9,573 nt of DNA from Acetobacteraceae bacterium (GTDB taxonomy: Bacteria; Pseudomonadota; Alphaproteobacteria; Acetobacterales; Acetobacteraceae): positions 1 to 9,573 of the forward strand of contig DAHUXX010000016.1 in assembly GCA_027306955.1 (NCBI GenBank). Reading direction: 5' to 3'. A program made the translations under genes and the position numbers. Positions 1-6,305 of this stretch are shown here, piece after piece (position 1 is the stretch's first letter; each line of letters begins with the position of its first letter). The notes under the pieces were generated by a model, which made no database searches, was not told the origin of the DNA, and worked only from the letters and a program-made list of their open reading frames with translations.

Positions 1-507
1 AAGGACCGGACGATCATCACCCACGACGCCGGCAGCCCCCGCGACCAGATGACGCCCTTCTGGCGCTCGACGGCACCGCTCAGCTACCTCGGCTGGGGCA
101 AGACCACCCAGCTCGGCTACGGCCTCGGCCTCGCCATGGGCGCCAAGCTCGCCTGCCCGGAGAAGCTCTGCATCAACGTCTGGGGCGACGCCGCCATCGG
201 CTTCACCGGCATGGACCTGGAAACCGCGGTGCGCGAGCGCATCCCCATCCTCTCCATCCTGCTCAACAATTTCTCCATGGCGATCGAACTGAAGGTCATG
301 CCCGTCTTCACCGAGAAATACCGCTCGACCGACATCTCCGGCGACTACGCCGCCATGGCCCGCGCCTTCGGCGCCTACGGCGAACGCGTGACGCAGCCAG
401 GCGACATCGCCGCCGCCATCCGCCGCGGCATCGCCGCAACGCAAGCAGGCCAGCCGGCGCTACTGGAGTTCATCACCGCCAAGGAGACAGCGGTCTCGCG
501 CCCATGA
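1..507 (+). CDS. Thiamine-diphosphate-dependent enzyme, C-terminal part (acetolactate synthase-like), 5' truncated by window edge
   Basis: The reading frame is open from base 1 to TGA at 505-507, giving 168 visible residues; the start lies left of the window. What is seen is the C-terminal ThDP-binding domain. The diphosphate/Mg2+ motif begins at GDAAIG (visible residues 62-67) and ends with Asn-Asn at 89-90, the usual GDG-to-NN spacing of about 27. Before it lies the conserved GWGKTTQLGYGLGLAMGAKL-type stretch. The third motif residue is Ala rather than the usual Gly (GDA instead of GDG), which occurs in the superfamily. Known of the family: decarboxylation or carboligation of 2-oxo acids (acetolactate synthase, benzoylformate decarboxylase, oxalyl-CoA decarboxylase and others). 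The substrate cannot be told from this domain. The stop overlaps the ATG of the following lipoprotein-like gene (ATGA, 504-507). The fold is certain; the exact enzyme is not. Confidence 0.9.
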   Translation, partial: KDRTIITHDAGSPRDQMTPFWRSTAPLSYLGWGKTTQLGYGLGLAMGAKLACPEKLCINVWGDAAIGFTGMDLETAVRERIPILSILLNNFSMAIELKVMPVFTEKYRSTDISGDYAAMARAFGAYGERVTQPGDIAAAIRRGIAATQAGQPALLEFITAKETAVSRP

Positions 508-1174
508 ACCGCCGGCTCCGCCATCCCCTCCTGGCCCCGACGCCCGGCCCGCTGGTGACGCTCGGCCCGCTGGTGGCGCTCGGCCTGCTGGCGGCCTGCG
601 CGCCGCCAGCCGAGCGCCCGGCCGCCTGGTCCACGCCCACCGCCACGTCCGATGCGTGCGCTGCAATCGCCGGCACGTAGGCCAACGAGGGCGAACGCAC
701 CCGGGTTGAATACGGCGATCGCGCGCCGGCGGATTTCGCGCGAACCATCGCCCCCGATCTCATCTTCGACGCGCGGCGCTTCACGCTATCGCCGGGTGCA
801 CAATCGCTGACGATCCGGCTGCGCGGCCCGGCAAGCATCCGCGACATCGCGTTCAGGACAAGCGACGGAAGCGTCGTCTGCACGCCCGGCGTCACCCGCA
901 TCCACCTCCGCTCGGTCACCGGCAGCGGAAAAGGCGGCGCGGTGACCACCTCGACCACGCTCGATCTCGTGCGCGCCACGGACGGCAGCCTGCTGGCCCG
1001 CGAGAATGAGACCGCTGTCGGCCTCGTGATGCTCCTGATTCCCGCCGGGACCTCGAAAACTGGCTGGCTACGCTGGCCCCCGGCATCGCCCTCAACCCGT
1101 GCCACGCCGTGTTCGCCGATCGGCCGCGCAACCGCGCCGCTCAGGGTCCTCTGCGTCCCAACGCCGCGACATAA
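504..1174 (+). pseudogene. Broken lipoprotein-like gene (in-frame TAG plus an apparent 1-nt frameshift)
   Basis: ATG at 504 overlaps the upstream stop. The first 31 codons give a basic N-terminus (MNRRLRH) and a Leu/Val/Ala stretch ending in the lipobox LAAC, with Cys32 at 597-599, so a type II signal peptide is evident. A TAG at 678-680 (codon 59) interrupts the frame, yet the frame stays open and protein-like to about 1048, including LIFDARRFTLS, SLTIRLRG and DGSVVCTPG. After that it turns into Ser/Arg/Pro-rich noise, while frame 2 becomes protein-like (DLENWLATLAPGIALNPCHA) up to TAA at 1172-1174. Adding one G to the GGG run at 1047-1049 joins the two frames as PAGDLENWL. An intact version would have about 223 codons and be exported and lipid-anchored. 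I do not recognise the family. No good ribosome site precedes the ATG: AAGGAG at 481-486 is 17 nt away. The 3' end overlaps the convergent SDR gene by 34 bp. Alternatives are sequencing error at both sites, or a real short 58-residue product. Confidence 0.6.
548..599 (+). repeat. 18-bp tandem duplication in the lipoprotein signal-peptide region
   Basis: CCCGCTGGTGACGCTCGG (548-565) is followed directly by CCCGCTGGTGGCGCTCGG (566-583), with one mismatch in 18, then by a degenerate partial copy (584-599). The period is six codons, so the frame is kept and the encoded hydrophobic segment reads PLVTLG-PLVALG-LLAAC. This lengthens the signal-peptide core, whose Cys is at residue 32, later than in most lipoproteins (about 16-25). 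It probably arose by slippage. Confidence 0.75.
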
Positions 1175-1896
1175 CTCCTGTTCCACGTCGGCGCGATCAT
1201 CACCTCGTTCAGCACCACGTGCGGCGGCAGGCAGGCAATGTAGAGAATCAAGTCCGCCACGTCCCGCGGCTGCACCATCTTCGCGCGCTCCTCCGCGCTC
1301 ACCGGCACCGGCCGCTTGTCCAGGATCGGGGTCGCCACCTCGCCCGGATTGATCACCGAGGAGCGGATGCCATGCACGCATTCCTCCATGTTGATCGTAT
1401 GGCTCATCGCCACCACCCCATGCTTCGCCGCGGTATAGGCCGGCCCCGAGAGCAGACTGATGAACCGCCCGGCGAGGCTCGCCGTGTGGATCAGCACGCC
1501 GTCCTTCTGCCGGCGCATCATCGGCAGCGCCGCGCTCGCGCAATAGAACGCGCTGTTGAGGTTGGCGCCGATCACGCTCGCCGCACCCTCCGGCGTCAGC
1601 TTGTCCCAGCCTCGCTCCTGGATGTTGAGCCCCGCATTCGCCACCAGGATATCCAGCCGCGCGAACTCCCGCTCGATCCCGGCCACGATCGCGCCCACCT
1701 CCGCGGCCACCGCCATGTCCCCCGGCGCCACCCGCGCCGCGGCCCCGATCCGCCTCGCCACCGCCTCCAGCGGCGCCCGCCGCCGCCCGCTCAGCACCAC
1801 GCGCGCGCCTTCCGCGGCCAGCGCCTCCGCCGCCGCCTCCCCGATGCCGGAACCAGCGCCCGTCACCCACGCCACCTTGCCATCCAGCCTGCCCAT
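1141..1896 (-). CDS. Short-chain dehydrogenase/reductase (SDR), classical type
   Basis: The gene encodes 251 residues, the normal size of a classical SDR. The dinucleotide motif TGAGSGIG is at residues 12-19, NAG at 87-89, the structural Asn region at 112-114, catalytic Ser140 (TASLAG), the YTAAK motif with Tyr154 and Lys158, and NPGEVATP at 183-190. The set is complete, so an active NAD(P)-dependent cytoplasmic oxidoreductase acting on an alcohol, ketone or sugar-type substrate is expected; the substrate is unknown. The ATG at 1896-1894 is chosen because AAGGGGAGGA (1910-1901) contains GGAGG five bases upstream and the protein begins MGRLDGKVAWVTG, as usual for SDRs. The frame is open further upstream, but that part is antisense to the next gene. 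It is divergent from the enolase-superfamily gene (34-bp gap) and convergent with the broken lipoprotein gene. A catabolic partner of the divergent genes is likely but inferred. Confidence 0.93.
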   Translation of the reverse strand: MGRLDGKVAWVTGAGSGIGEAAAEALAAEGARVVLSGRRRAPLEAVARRIGAAARVAPGDMAVAAEVGAIVAGIEREFARLDILVANAGLNIQERGWDKLTPEGAASVIGANLNSAFYCASAALPMMRRQKDGVLIHTASLAGRFISLLSGPAYTAAKHGVVAMSHTINMEECVHGIRSSVINPGEVATPILDKRPVPVSAEERAKMVQPRDVADLILYIACLPPHVVLNEVMIAPTWNRSYVAALGRRGP

Positions 1897-1930
1897 GGCA
1901 TCCTCCCCTTCCTTGCGTCCGGAAGCAGAC
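1897..1930. promoter_or_regulatory. 34-bp divergent gap holding two ribosome binding sites and no room for two promoters
   Basis: On the minus strand GGAGG (1906-1902) lies 5 nt before the SDR ATG. On the plus strand GGAAG (1921-1925) lies 5 nt before the enolase-family ATG at 1931. These two sites occupy much of the gap. No -35/-10 pair fits inside it, so promoters for both genes must lie within the opposing coding sequences. The mRNA 5' ends may therefore overlap. Confidence 0.6.
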
Positions 1931-3106
1931 ATGAAAATCACCGGCTTCGAAACCCTCCGCGCGGATGCCGGCTGGCGTTTCTTCTCCTTCGTGAAGATCA
2001 CCACCTCGTCCGGCATCGAAGGCTGGTCGGAGTTCAACGAGTGCTTCGGCAGCCCCGCTCTCGGCGCCGTGGTCGAGGCGCTGGGCAAGACCCTGATCGG
2101 CCAGGACCCGCGCCCGTGGGAGCGCATCGTCTCCACACTGCACGTCCAGAACCGCACCTCGCGCGGCGGCCTGGTGCAGCAGGCCATCGCCGCCATCGAG
2201 AACGCGCTGCTCGACATACGCGCCAAGGACCTCGGCGTCCCGGTCGTCGCCCTGTTCGGCGGCCCGATCCGCGACCGCGTGCCGGTTTACTGGTCGCACG
2301 CCGGCACCTATCGCGTGCGCAACGGCGCCATCATGGGCGTTCCCGAAATCCGCACCTACGACGACCTCGCCGCCCACGCCGCCGAGATCAGGGCGCGGGG
2401 CTTCAACGCGATGAAGACCAACACCTTCCTGGTGCAGGACGGGCGGCTGGAGAGCTTCAACCCCGGCTTCGGCCGCCTGCCGGGCTGGCCCGAGCTCAAC
2501 TGGGACCACGCCATCCTGCGCGGCATCCACAACACGCTCGCCGCCATGCGCGCCGGCGCCGGCGCGGACGTCGCCCTCAAGCTCGATGTCAACTTCCACT
2601 TCAAGACCGAGGGCTTCGAACGCGTCGCCGAGACGGTCGCCCCGTTCGGCCTCTCCTGGCTCGAACTCGACATCCATGACCCGCGCTCGCTCGCCGATGT
2701 GCGCCGCCACGCCCCCTGCCCCATCGCCTCCTGTGAGACCCTCTGCGGCCGGCGCGACTTCCTGCCCTATTTCGACAACCGCTCCATGGATGTCGCGATC
2801 GTGGACGTGATATGGAACGGGCTCGGCGAGTCCATGAAAATCGCCGCCATGGCCGAGACCCACGAGATCAACGTGGCGCCCCACAATTTCTACGGCCATC
2901 TCTGCTCGATGATCTCGGCGCATTTCGCCGCCGGCGTGCCCAACCTGCGCACCATGGAGATCGACCCCGACGGCGTGCCCTGGCGCGACGAATACGTCCG
3001 CAGCCTGCCCGTGCTCGAGGGCGGCATGCTCGTCATGCCCACCGCCCCCGGCTGGGGCATCGAGGTCAACGAGGCCGCGATCCGGGCGCGCCCGCCCAAG
3101 ATCTAA
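1931..3106 (+). CDS. Enolase-superfamily enzyme, mandelate racemase/muconate lactonizing family (probable acid-sugar dehydratase or racemase)
   Basis: 391 residues, typical family length. An N-terminal capping domain (about 1-125) is followed by a (beta/alpha)7 barrel. Likely metal ligands are Asp219 (KLDVNF), Glu245 (WLELD) and Glu269 (SCETLC), on successive strands. On the second strand the motif is K162-T-N164 (MKTN), so the usual K-x-K pair is K-x-N. Asp292 (VDVIW) and His318 (APHNFYGH) make an Asp-His dyad. A single base/acid His with a metal triad is the layout of galactonate-dehydratase-like members. Known chemistry is metal-assisted abstraction of a proton alpha to a carboxylate, then dehydration or epimerisation. 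The acid sugar cannot be named from sequence. The ATG at 1931 is supported by GGAAG five bases upstream and by the standard MKITGFETL start. The next gene follows after 26 bp on the same strand, so co-transcription is likely. Confidence 0.9.
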   Translation: MKITGFETLRADAGWRFFSFVKITTSSGIEGWSEFNECFGSPALGAVVEALGKTLIGQDPRPWERIVSTLHVQNRTSRGGLVQQAIAAIENALLDIRAKDLGVPVVALFGGPIRDRVPVYWSHAGTYRVRNGAIMGVPEIRTYDDLAAHAAEIRARGFNAMKTNTFLVQDGRLESFNPGFGRLPGWPELNWDHAILRGIHNTLAAMRAGAGADVALKLDVNFHFKTEGFERVAETVAPFGLSWLELDIHDPRSLADVRRHAPCPIASCETLCGRRDFLPYFDNRSMDVAIVDVIWNGLGESMKIAAMAETHEINVAPHNFYGHLCSMISAHFAAGVPNLRTMEIDPDGVPWRDEYVRSLPVLEGGMLVMPTAPGWGIEVNEAAIRARPPKI

Positions 3107-3132
3107 AAAGTTCCGAACGGAGAACAAACCGA

Positions 3133-4179
3133 ATGGCCAAGTACAAGATCGTCACCCCGGCGGGCGTGAGCTTCACGGTGAGCGGAGGCGGTTACGCCTA
3201 CGAAATGGAAGCCCTCGACGGCATGGATGCCGAGATCGTCGAGCTTCCCGCAAACGAGGCCGACTTCATCGCCGGCAGCCGCGACGCGGACGCGATCTAC
3301 GCCAAGGGCATGACCTTCACCAAGGCGATGATCGACGCGCTGCCGGAAAAGTGCCGCGGCATCGTGCTCGGCACCGTCGGCGTCGACTATGTGGACGTCG
3401 CCGCCGCCACGGCGCGCGGCTTTCCCGTCACCAACTGCCCCGACACCTTCATCGAGGAAGTCGCCGACCACGCCATGGCGCTGCTGCTCGGCGCACATCG
3501 CCGCCTCATCGAGCAGGACCGCATGGTGCGCGAGGGCCGCTGGCGCGAAGGCCGCCCGCAGCTCCTGAAAATCCCTCGCCTCATGGGCAGCACGCTCGGC
3601 TTCATCTCCTTCGGCCACACCGCCCGCCTCACCGCGCTGCGCGCCAAGGCGTTCGGCCTGCGCCTCATTGCCTACGATCCGTTCATCGAGGAACTGATCA
3701 TGCCGCAATCCGGCGCCGAGCCGGCCTCGCTGGAGGAGGTGCTGAAGCAGTCGGATTTCATCTCCAAGCACGCCCCCGCGACACCGGAGGCGCAGGGGAT
3801 GCTCAAGGAGCATCACTTCCGCATGATGAAGCCCACCGCCATCTTCATCAACACCGGCCGCGGGCCCACGGTGGACGAGGCCGCCCTCGTCACGGCCCTG
3901 CAACAGGGCTGGATCGCCGGTGCCGCGCTCGACGTGCTGGCGACGGAGCCGCCGCGCCAGGACAACCCGTTGTTGCAGATGAAGAACGTCACCCTCTCGC
4001 CACACAATGCCTCGGCCTCCGCGCGCTTTGATCCCGCCCGCCGCCGCCGCGTCGGCCAGGAACTGGCGCTGGTGCTGTCCGGCCGCTGGCCGATGAGCTG
4101 CGTCAACCCCACCGTGCTGCCAAAGGGCAGCCTGCGCCGCTGGCAGCCCTACTCGATGGAACGCGGACCCAACTCTTGA
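3133..4179 (+). CDS. D-isomer-specific 2-hydroxyacid dehydrogenase-family protein with an eroded glycine motif
   Basis: 348 residues. The catalytic set of the family is present: Arg243 (NTGRG), Glu272 (LATEPP) and His291 (LSPHNA). The N-terminal GTVGVDYVDV (80-89) matches the family's substrate-domain motif, and YDPF at 181-184 supplies an acidic residue (Asp182) that favours NAD over NADP. The dinucleotide loop is unusual: LGFISFGHTAR (155-165) stands where G-L-G-R-I-G is normal, so the GxGxxG positions read S159-F-G161-H-T-A164. Relatives labelled C-terminal-binding-protein-like dehydrogenases are the nearest type I can suggest. Family reaction: NAD(P)H-linked interconversion of 2-oxo and D-2-hydroxy acids in the cytoplasm. 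The start at 3133 is backed by CGGAGA at 3118-3123 and the product MAKYKIVTP. The stop overlaps the TTG start of kynureninase by TTGA, so translation is probably coupled. The substrate is unknown; a link to the enolase-family product is inference. Confidence 0.88.
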   Translation: MAKYKIVTPAGVSFTVSGGGYAYEMEALDGMDAEIVELPANEADFIAGSRDADAIYAKGMTFTKAMIDALPEKCRGIVLGTVGVDYVDVAAATARGFPVTNCPDTFIEEVADHAMALLLGAHRRLIEQDRMVREGRWREGRPQLLKIPRLMGSTLGFISFGHTARLTALRAKAFGLRLIAYDPFIEELIMPQSGAEPASLEEVLKQSDFISKHAPATPEAQGMLKEHHFRMMKPTAIFINTGRGPTVDEAALVTALQQGWIAGAALDVLATEPPRQDNPLLQMKNVTLSPHNASASARFDPARRRRVGQELALVLSGRWPMSCVNPTVLPKGSLRRWQPYSMERGPNS

Positions 4180-5411
4180 TTACGCGGGACGAGCTGGCGG
4201 CGCTCGACGCCGCGGATCCGCTCGCCCGCTTTCGCGAGCGCTTCGTCCTCCCCGACGGCGTGGTCTACCTCGACGGCAACTCCCTGGGCGCCATGCCCAG
4301 GGCAGCCGCCGCGCGCGTCGCGGCGGTCGCGGAGCGCGAATGGGCCCGGGGGCTGATCCGTTCCTGGAACGATGCCGGCTGGATCGATCTCGCTGCGCGC
4401 ATCGGGAACAAGATCGGCCGCCTCATCGGCGCCGCTCCGGACAGCACCATGGTCGCCGATTCCACCTCGGTGAACCTGTTCAAGCTGCTCGCAGCGGCAC
4501 TGCGCCTGCGCCCCGGAAGGCGCGTCATCCTCTCCGAGACGGGCAATTTCCCGACCGACCTCTACATCGCCCAGGGCCTCGCCGCCCTGCTCGAACGGGG
4601 CCACGAACTGCGCATCGTCGCGGCTGCCGAAATCCCCGCGGCGCTCGACGAGAACGTCGCGGTGATGATGCTCACCCACGTCAACTACCACACCGGCGCC
4701 AGGCACGACATGGCCGCGCTGACGGCAGCGGCCCACGCCAGGGGCGCGCTCGCCTTGTGGGACCTCGCCCATTCCGCCGGCGCCGTCCCCCTGGCGCTTG
4801 CCGAGGCCGGTGCGGACTTCGCCGTCGGCTGCGGCTATAAATTCCTCAATGGCGGCCCCGGCGCCCCCGCCTTCCTGCACGTCAGCCCCGCGTTGCAGGC
4901 CGACATCCGCTACCCGATCACGGGCTGGCTCGCCCACGCCGCCCCCTTCGCCTTCGAAGCGGGCTTCCGCCCCGCCCCTGGCATCGCCGCGGCCGGCGTC
5001 GGCACGCCCCCGGTGCTCAGCCTCGCCGCGCTCGAATGCGGCGTGGACATCGCGCTGGAAGCCCCTATGGCCGAAATCCGCGCGAAGTCCCTCGTCCAGA
5101 CCGCGCTCTTCATGCGCCTGGTCGAGGAGCGCTGCGCCGGCATGGGCCTCACGATCGTCACCCCGCGGGAAGACGAAAAGCGCGGCAGCCAGGTCTCGAT
5201 CCGCCACGAGCATGCCTGGCCAATCATGCAGGCGCTCATCGCCCGTGGCGTCATCGGCGACTTCCGGGCCCCGGATGTGCTGCGCTTCGGCATCACGCCG
5301 CTCTACCTGCGCCATGCCGAGCTGTGGGACGCGGTCGAGGCCCTGCGCGACATCCTCGCCACCGCCGCCTGGCGCGACCCGCGCTTCGCCGCCCGGCGCG
5401 CCGTCACCTGA
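4176..5411 (+). CDS. kynU: Kynureninase (L-kynurenine hydrolase), PLP-dependent
   Basis: 411 residues, the usual size. Fold-type I aminotransferase-like enzyme that cleaves L-kynurenine to anthranilate and L-alanine (or 3-hydroxykynurenine to 3-hydroxyanthranilate). Seen: YLDGNSLG (31-38), a hallmark of the family; phosphate-binding DSTSVN (95-100); DLAHSAGA (196-203) with the pyridine-nitrogen Asp196 and His199; the PLP lysine Lys222 in GYKFLNGGPG (220-229); GWLAH (250-254); and FRAPDVLRFG (363-372) near the C-terminus. The TTG at 4176 is taken as start because it overlaps the previous stop (TTGA) and gives ITRDELAALDAADPLARFR, the normal kynureninase N-terminus; the next in-frame ATG is far too late. 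The ribosome site is weak, fitting translational coupling. No kynA (tryptophan dioxygenase) or kynB (formamidase) is in the window, and its partners look like sugar-acid enzymes. A changed substrate is possible, but every visible motif is orthodox. Confidence 0.93.
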   Translation: MITRDELAALDAADPLARFRERFVLPDGVVYLDGNSLGAMPRAAAARVAAVAEREWARGLIRSWNDAGWIDLAARIGNKIGRLIGAAPDSTMVADSTSVNLFKLLAAALRLRPGRRVILSETGNFPTDLYIAQGLAALLERGHELRIVAAAEIPAALDENVAVMMLTHVNYHTGARHDMAALTAAAHARGALALWDLAHSAGAVPLALAEAGADFAVGCGYKFLNGGPGAPAFLHVSPALQADIRYPITGWLAHAAPFAFEAGFRPAPGIAAAGVGTPPVLSLAALECGVDIALEAPMAEIRAKSLVQTALFMRLVEERCAGMGLTIVTPREDEKRGSQVSIRHEHAWPIMQALIARGVIGDFRAPDVLRFGITPLYLRHAELWDAVEALRDILATAAWRDPRFAARRAVT

Positions 5412-5444
5412 GCGGCGTCCCAGGACAGGGAACGCTCGCTGCCT

Positions 5445-5471
5445 GCGGAGACTCACGCTCTTGTGAGCCGC
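5445..5471. terminator. Possible hairpin between kynU and pyrH (terminator-like, no U-tract)
   Basis: GCGG (5445-5448) and CTCAC (5452-5456) pair with GTGAG (5463-5467) and CCGC (5468-5471), around a GCTCTT loop and an AGA bulge on the left arm. The nine-pair stem is GC-rich, but GTCCGG follows rather than a T-run. It could slow or end kynU transcription or be part of the pyrH leader. Low certainty. Confidence 0.35.
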
Positions 5472-5489
5472 GTCCGGCCCCGATAGGTT
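5461..5489 (+). promoter_or_regulatory. Possible sigma-70-type promoter for the pyrH operon
   Basis: TTGTGA (5461-5466) is separated by exactly 17 bp from TAGGTT (5484-5489), which sits in the only AT-leaning stretch of the gap (TAGGTTAAAT, 5484-5493). The match is 4 of 6 to TTGACA and 3 of 6 to TATAAT, with correct spacing. The pyrH ATG is 28 nt beyond the -10. The -35 overlaps the right arm of the hairpin above. Inference only. Confidence 0.35.
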
Positions 5490-5517
5490 AAATCAACCCC
5501 CGAATCGCGACCGAACC

Positions 5518-6258
5518 ATGTCCCCCGCACCACTCCCGCGCGCCGCTCCCTACAAGCGTGTCCTGCTCAAGCTCTCGGGCGAGGCGCTGATGGGCAAGCG
5601 CGACTTCGGGCTCGACACCGAGACGATTGCCCGCATCGCCGTCGATATCGGCGACGTCGTGGCCGCCGGCGCCGAAGTCTGCATCGTCATTGGCGGCGGC
5701 AACATCTTCCGCGGCGTCTCCGCGGCCGCCGCCGGCATGGACCGTGCCCAGGCCGACTATATGGGCATGCTCGCCACGGTCATGAACGCGCTCGCCATGC
5801 AGAACGCGCTCGAGCAGCACGGCATCGCCACCCGCGTGCAGTCCGCCATCCCCATGGCCAGCGTCTGCGAGCCCTATATCCGCCGCCGGGCCGAGCGGCA
5901 CATGGAAAAGGGCCGCGTCGTCATCTTCGCCGCCGGCACCGGCAACCCGTTCTTCACCACGGACACCGCCGCCGCGCTCCGCGCCGCGGAGATGAACTGC
6001 GACGCCCTGCTCAAGGGCACCCAGGTCGATGGCGTCTACTCCGCCGACCCGCGCACGCACCGCGAGGCGCAGCGCTACGACCAGCTCACCTACCTGGACG
6101 TGCTCTCGCGCGACCTCTCGGTCATGGACGCCTCGGCGATCTCGCTGGCGCGGGAAAACCACCTGCCGATCGTCGTCTTCAACATCCACACCCCGGGCGC
6201 TTTCGCCAGCGTCATGCGAGGTGAAGGAAGGTTCACAACAATTCTCGAACTCGCGTAA
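5518..6258 (+). CDS. pyrH: UMP kinase (uridylate kinase)
   Basis: 246 residues. Bacterial UMP kinase of the amino-acid-kinase fold; it phosphorylates UMP to UDP with ATP, a hexamer controlled by GTP and UTP. Seen in order: YKRVLLKLSGEAL (12-24) with the phosphate-binding lysine Lys18; VIGGGNIFRG (58-67), the glycine-rich loop and Arg66; YMGMLATVMNALAM (81-94); AGTGNPFFTTDTAA (139-152), the UMP/ATP contact loop; and QVDGVYSADP (169-178). All are standard, with no damage. The ATG at 5518 has no clear Shine-Dalgarno (GCGACCGAACC precedes it), yet YKRVLLKLSGEA at residue 12 fits the usual N-terminus. It is the first gene of the pyrH-frr-uppS-cdsA-dxr run. The usual upstream neighbours rpsB and tsf are absent; kynU lies 106 bp before it. 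Confidence 0.97.
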   Translation: MSPAPLPRAAPYKRVLLKLSGEALMGKRDFGLDTETIARIAVDIGDVVAAGAEVCIVIGGGNIFRGVSAAAAGMDRAQADYMGMLATVMNALAMQNALEQHGIATRVQSAIPMASVCEPYIRRRAERHMEKGRVVIFAAGTGNPFFTTDTAAALRAAEMNCDALLKGTQVDGVYSADPRTHREAQRYDQLTYLDVLSRDLSVMDASAISLARENHLPIVVFNIHTPGAFASVMRGEGRFTTILELA

Positions 6259-6293
6259 GCCAGCAAACAGTACCAGACCCTATATTCCCTGCC

Positions 6294-6297
6294 GGAG
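6294..6297 (+). promoter_or_regulatory. Ribosome binding site that sets the TTG start of frr
   Basis: GGAG within GCCGGAGT, 8 nt before TTG at 6306. No ATG or GTG in frame lies at a sensible distance, so this site decides the start. It sits in the 47-bp pyrH-frr gap (6259-6305), which holds nothing else recognisable. Confidence 0.6.
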
Positions 6298-6305
6298 TCT
6301 GCACC

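Noticed and set aside
1556..1930. N-terminal extension of the enolase-family protein
   Set aside because: The frame is open upstream but is antisense to the SDR and Ser/Ala/Pro-rich. ATG at 1931 has a ribosome site and the normal family N-terminus.
1897..2226. N-terminal extension of the SDR on the minus strand
   Set aside because: Antisense to the enolase-family gene; the 251-residue form has the right length, start and ribosome site.
1099..2679. Plus-strand open frame of about 526 codons
   Set aside because: Arg/Pro/His-rich noise, antisense to the SDR and out of frame with the enolase-family gene; no domain seen.
473..3127. Very long minus-strand open frame (about 880 codons) across the SDR and the enolase-family gene
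   Set aside because: It lies opposite the third-position-biased plus-strand gene and overlaps the SDR in another frame. Composition is Gly/Arg/Ala/His-rich without motifs. Long antisense frames are expected at this G+C.
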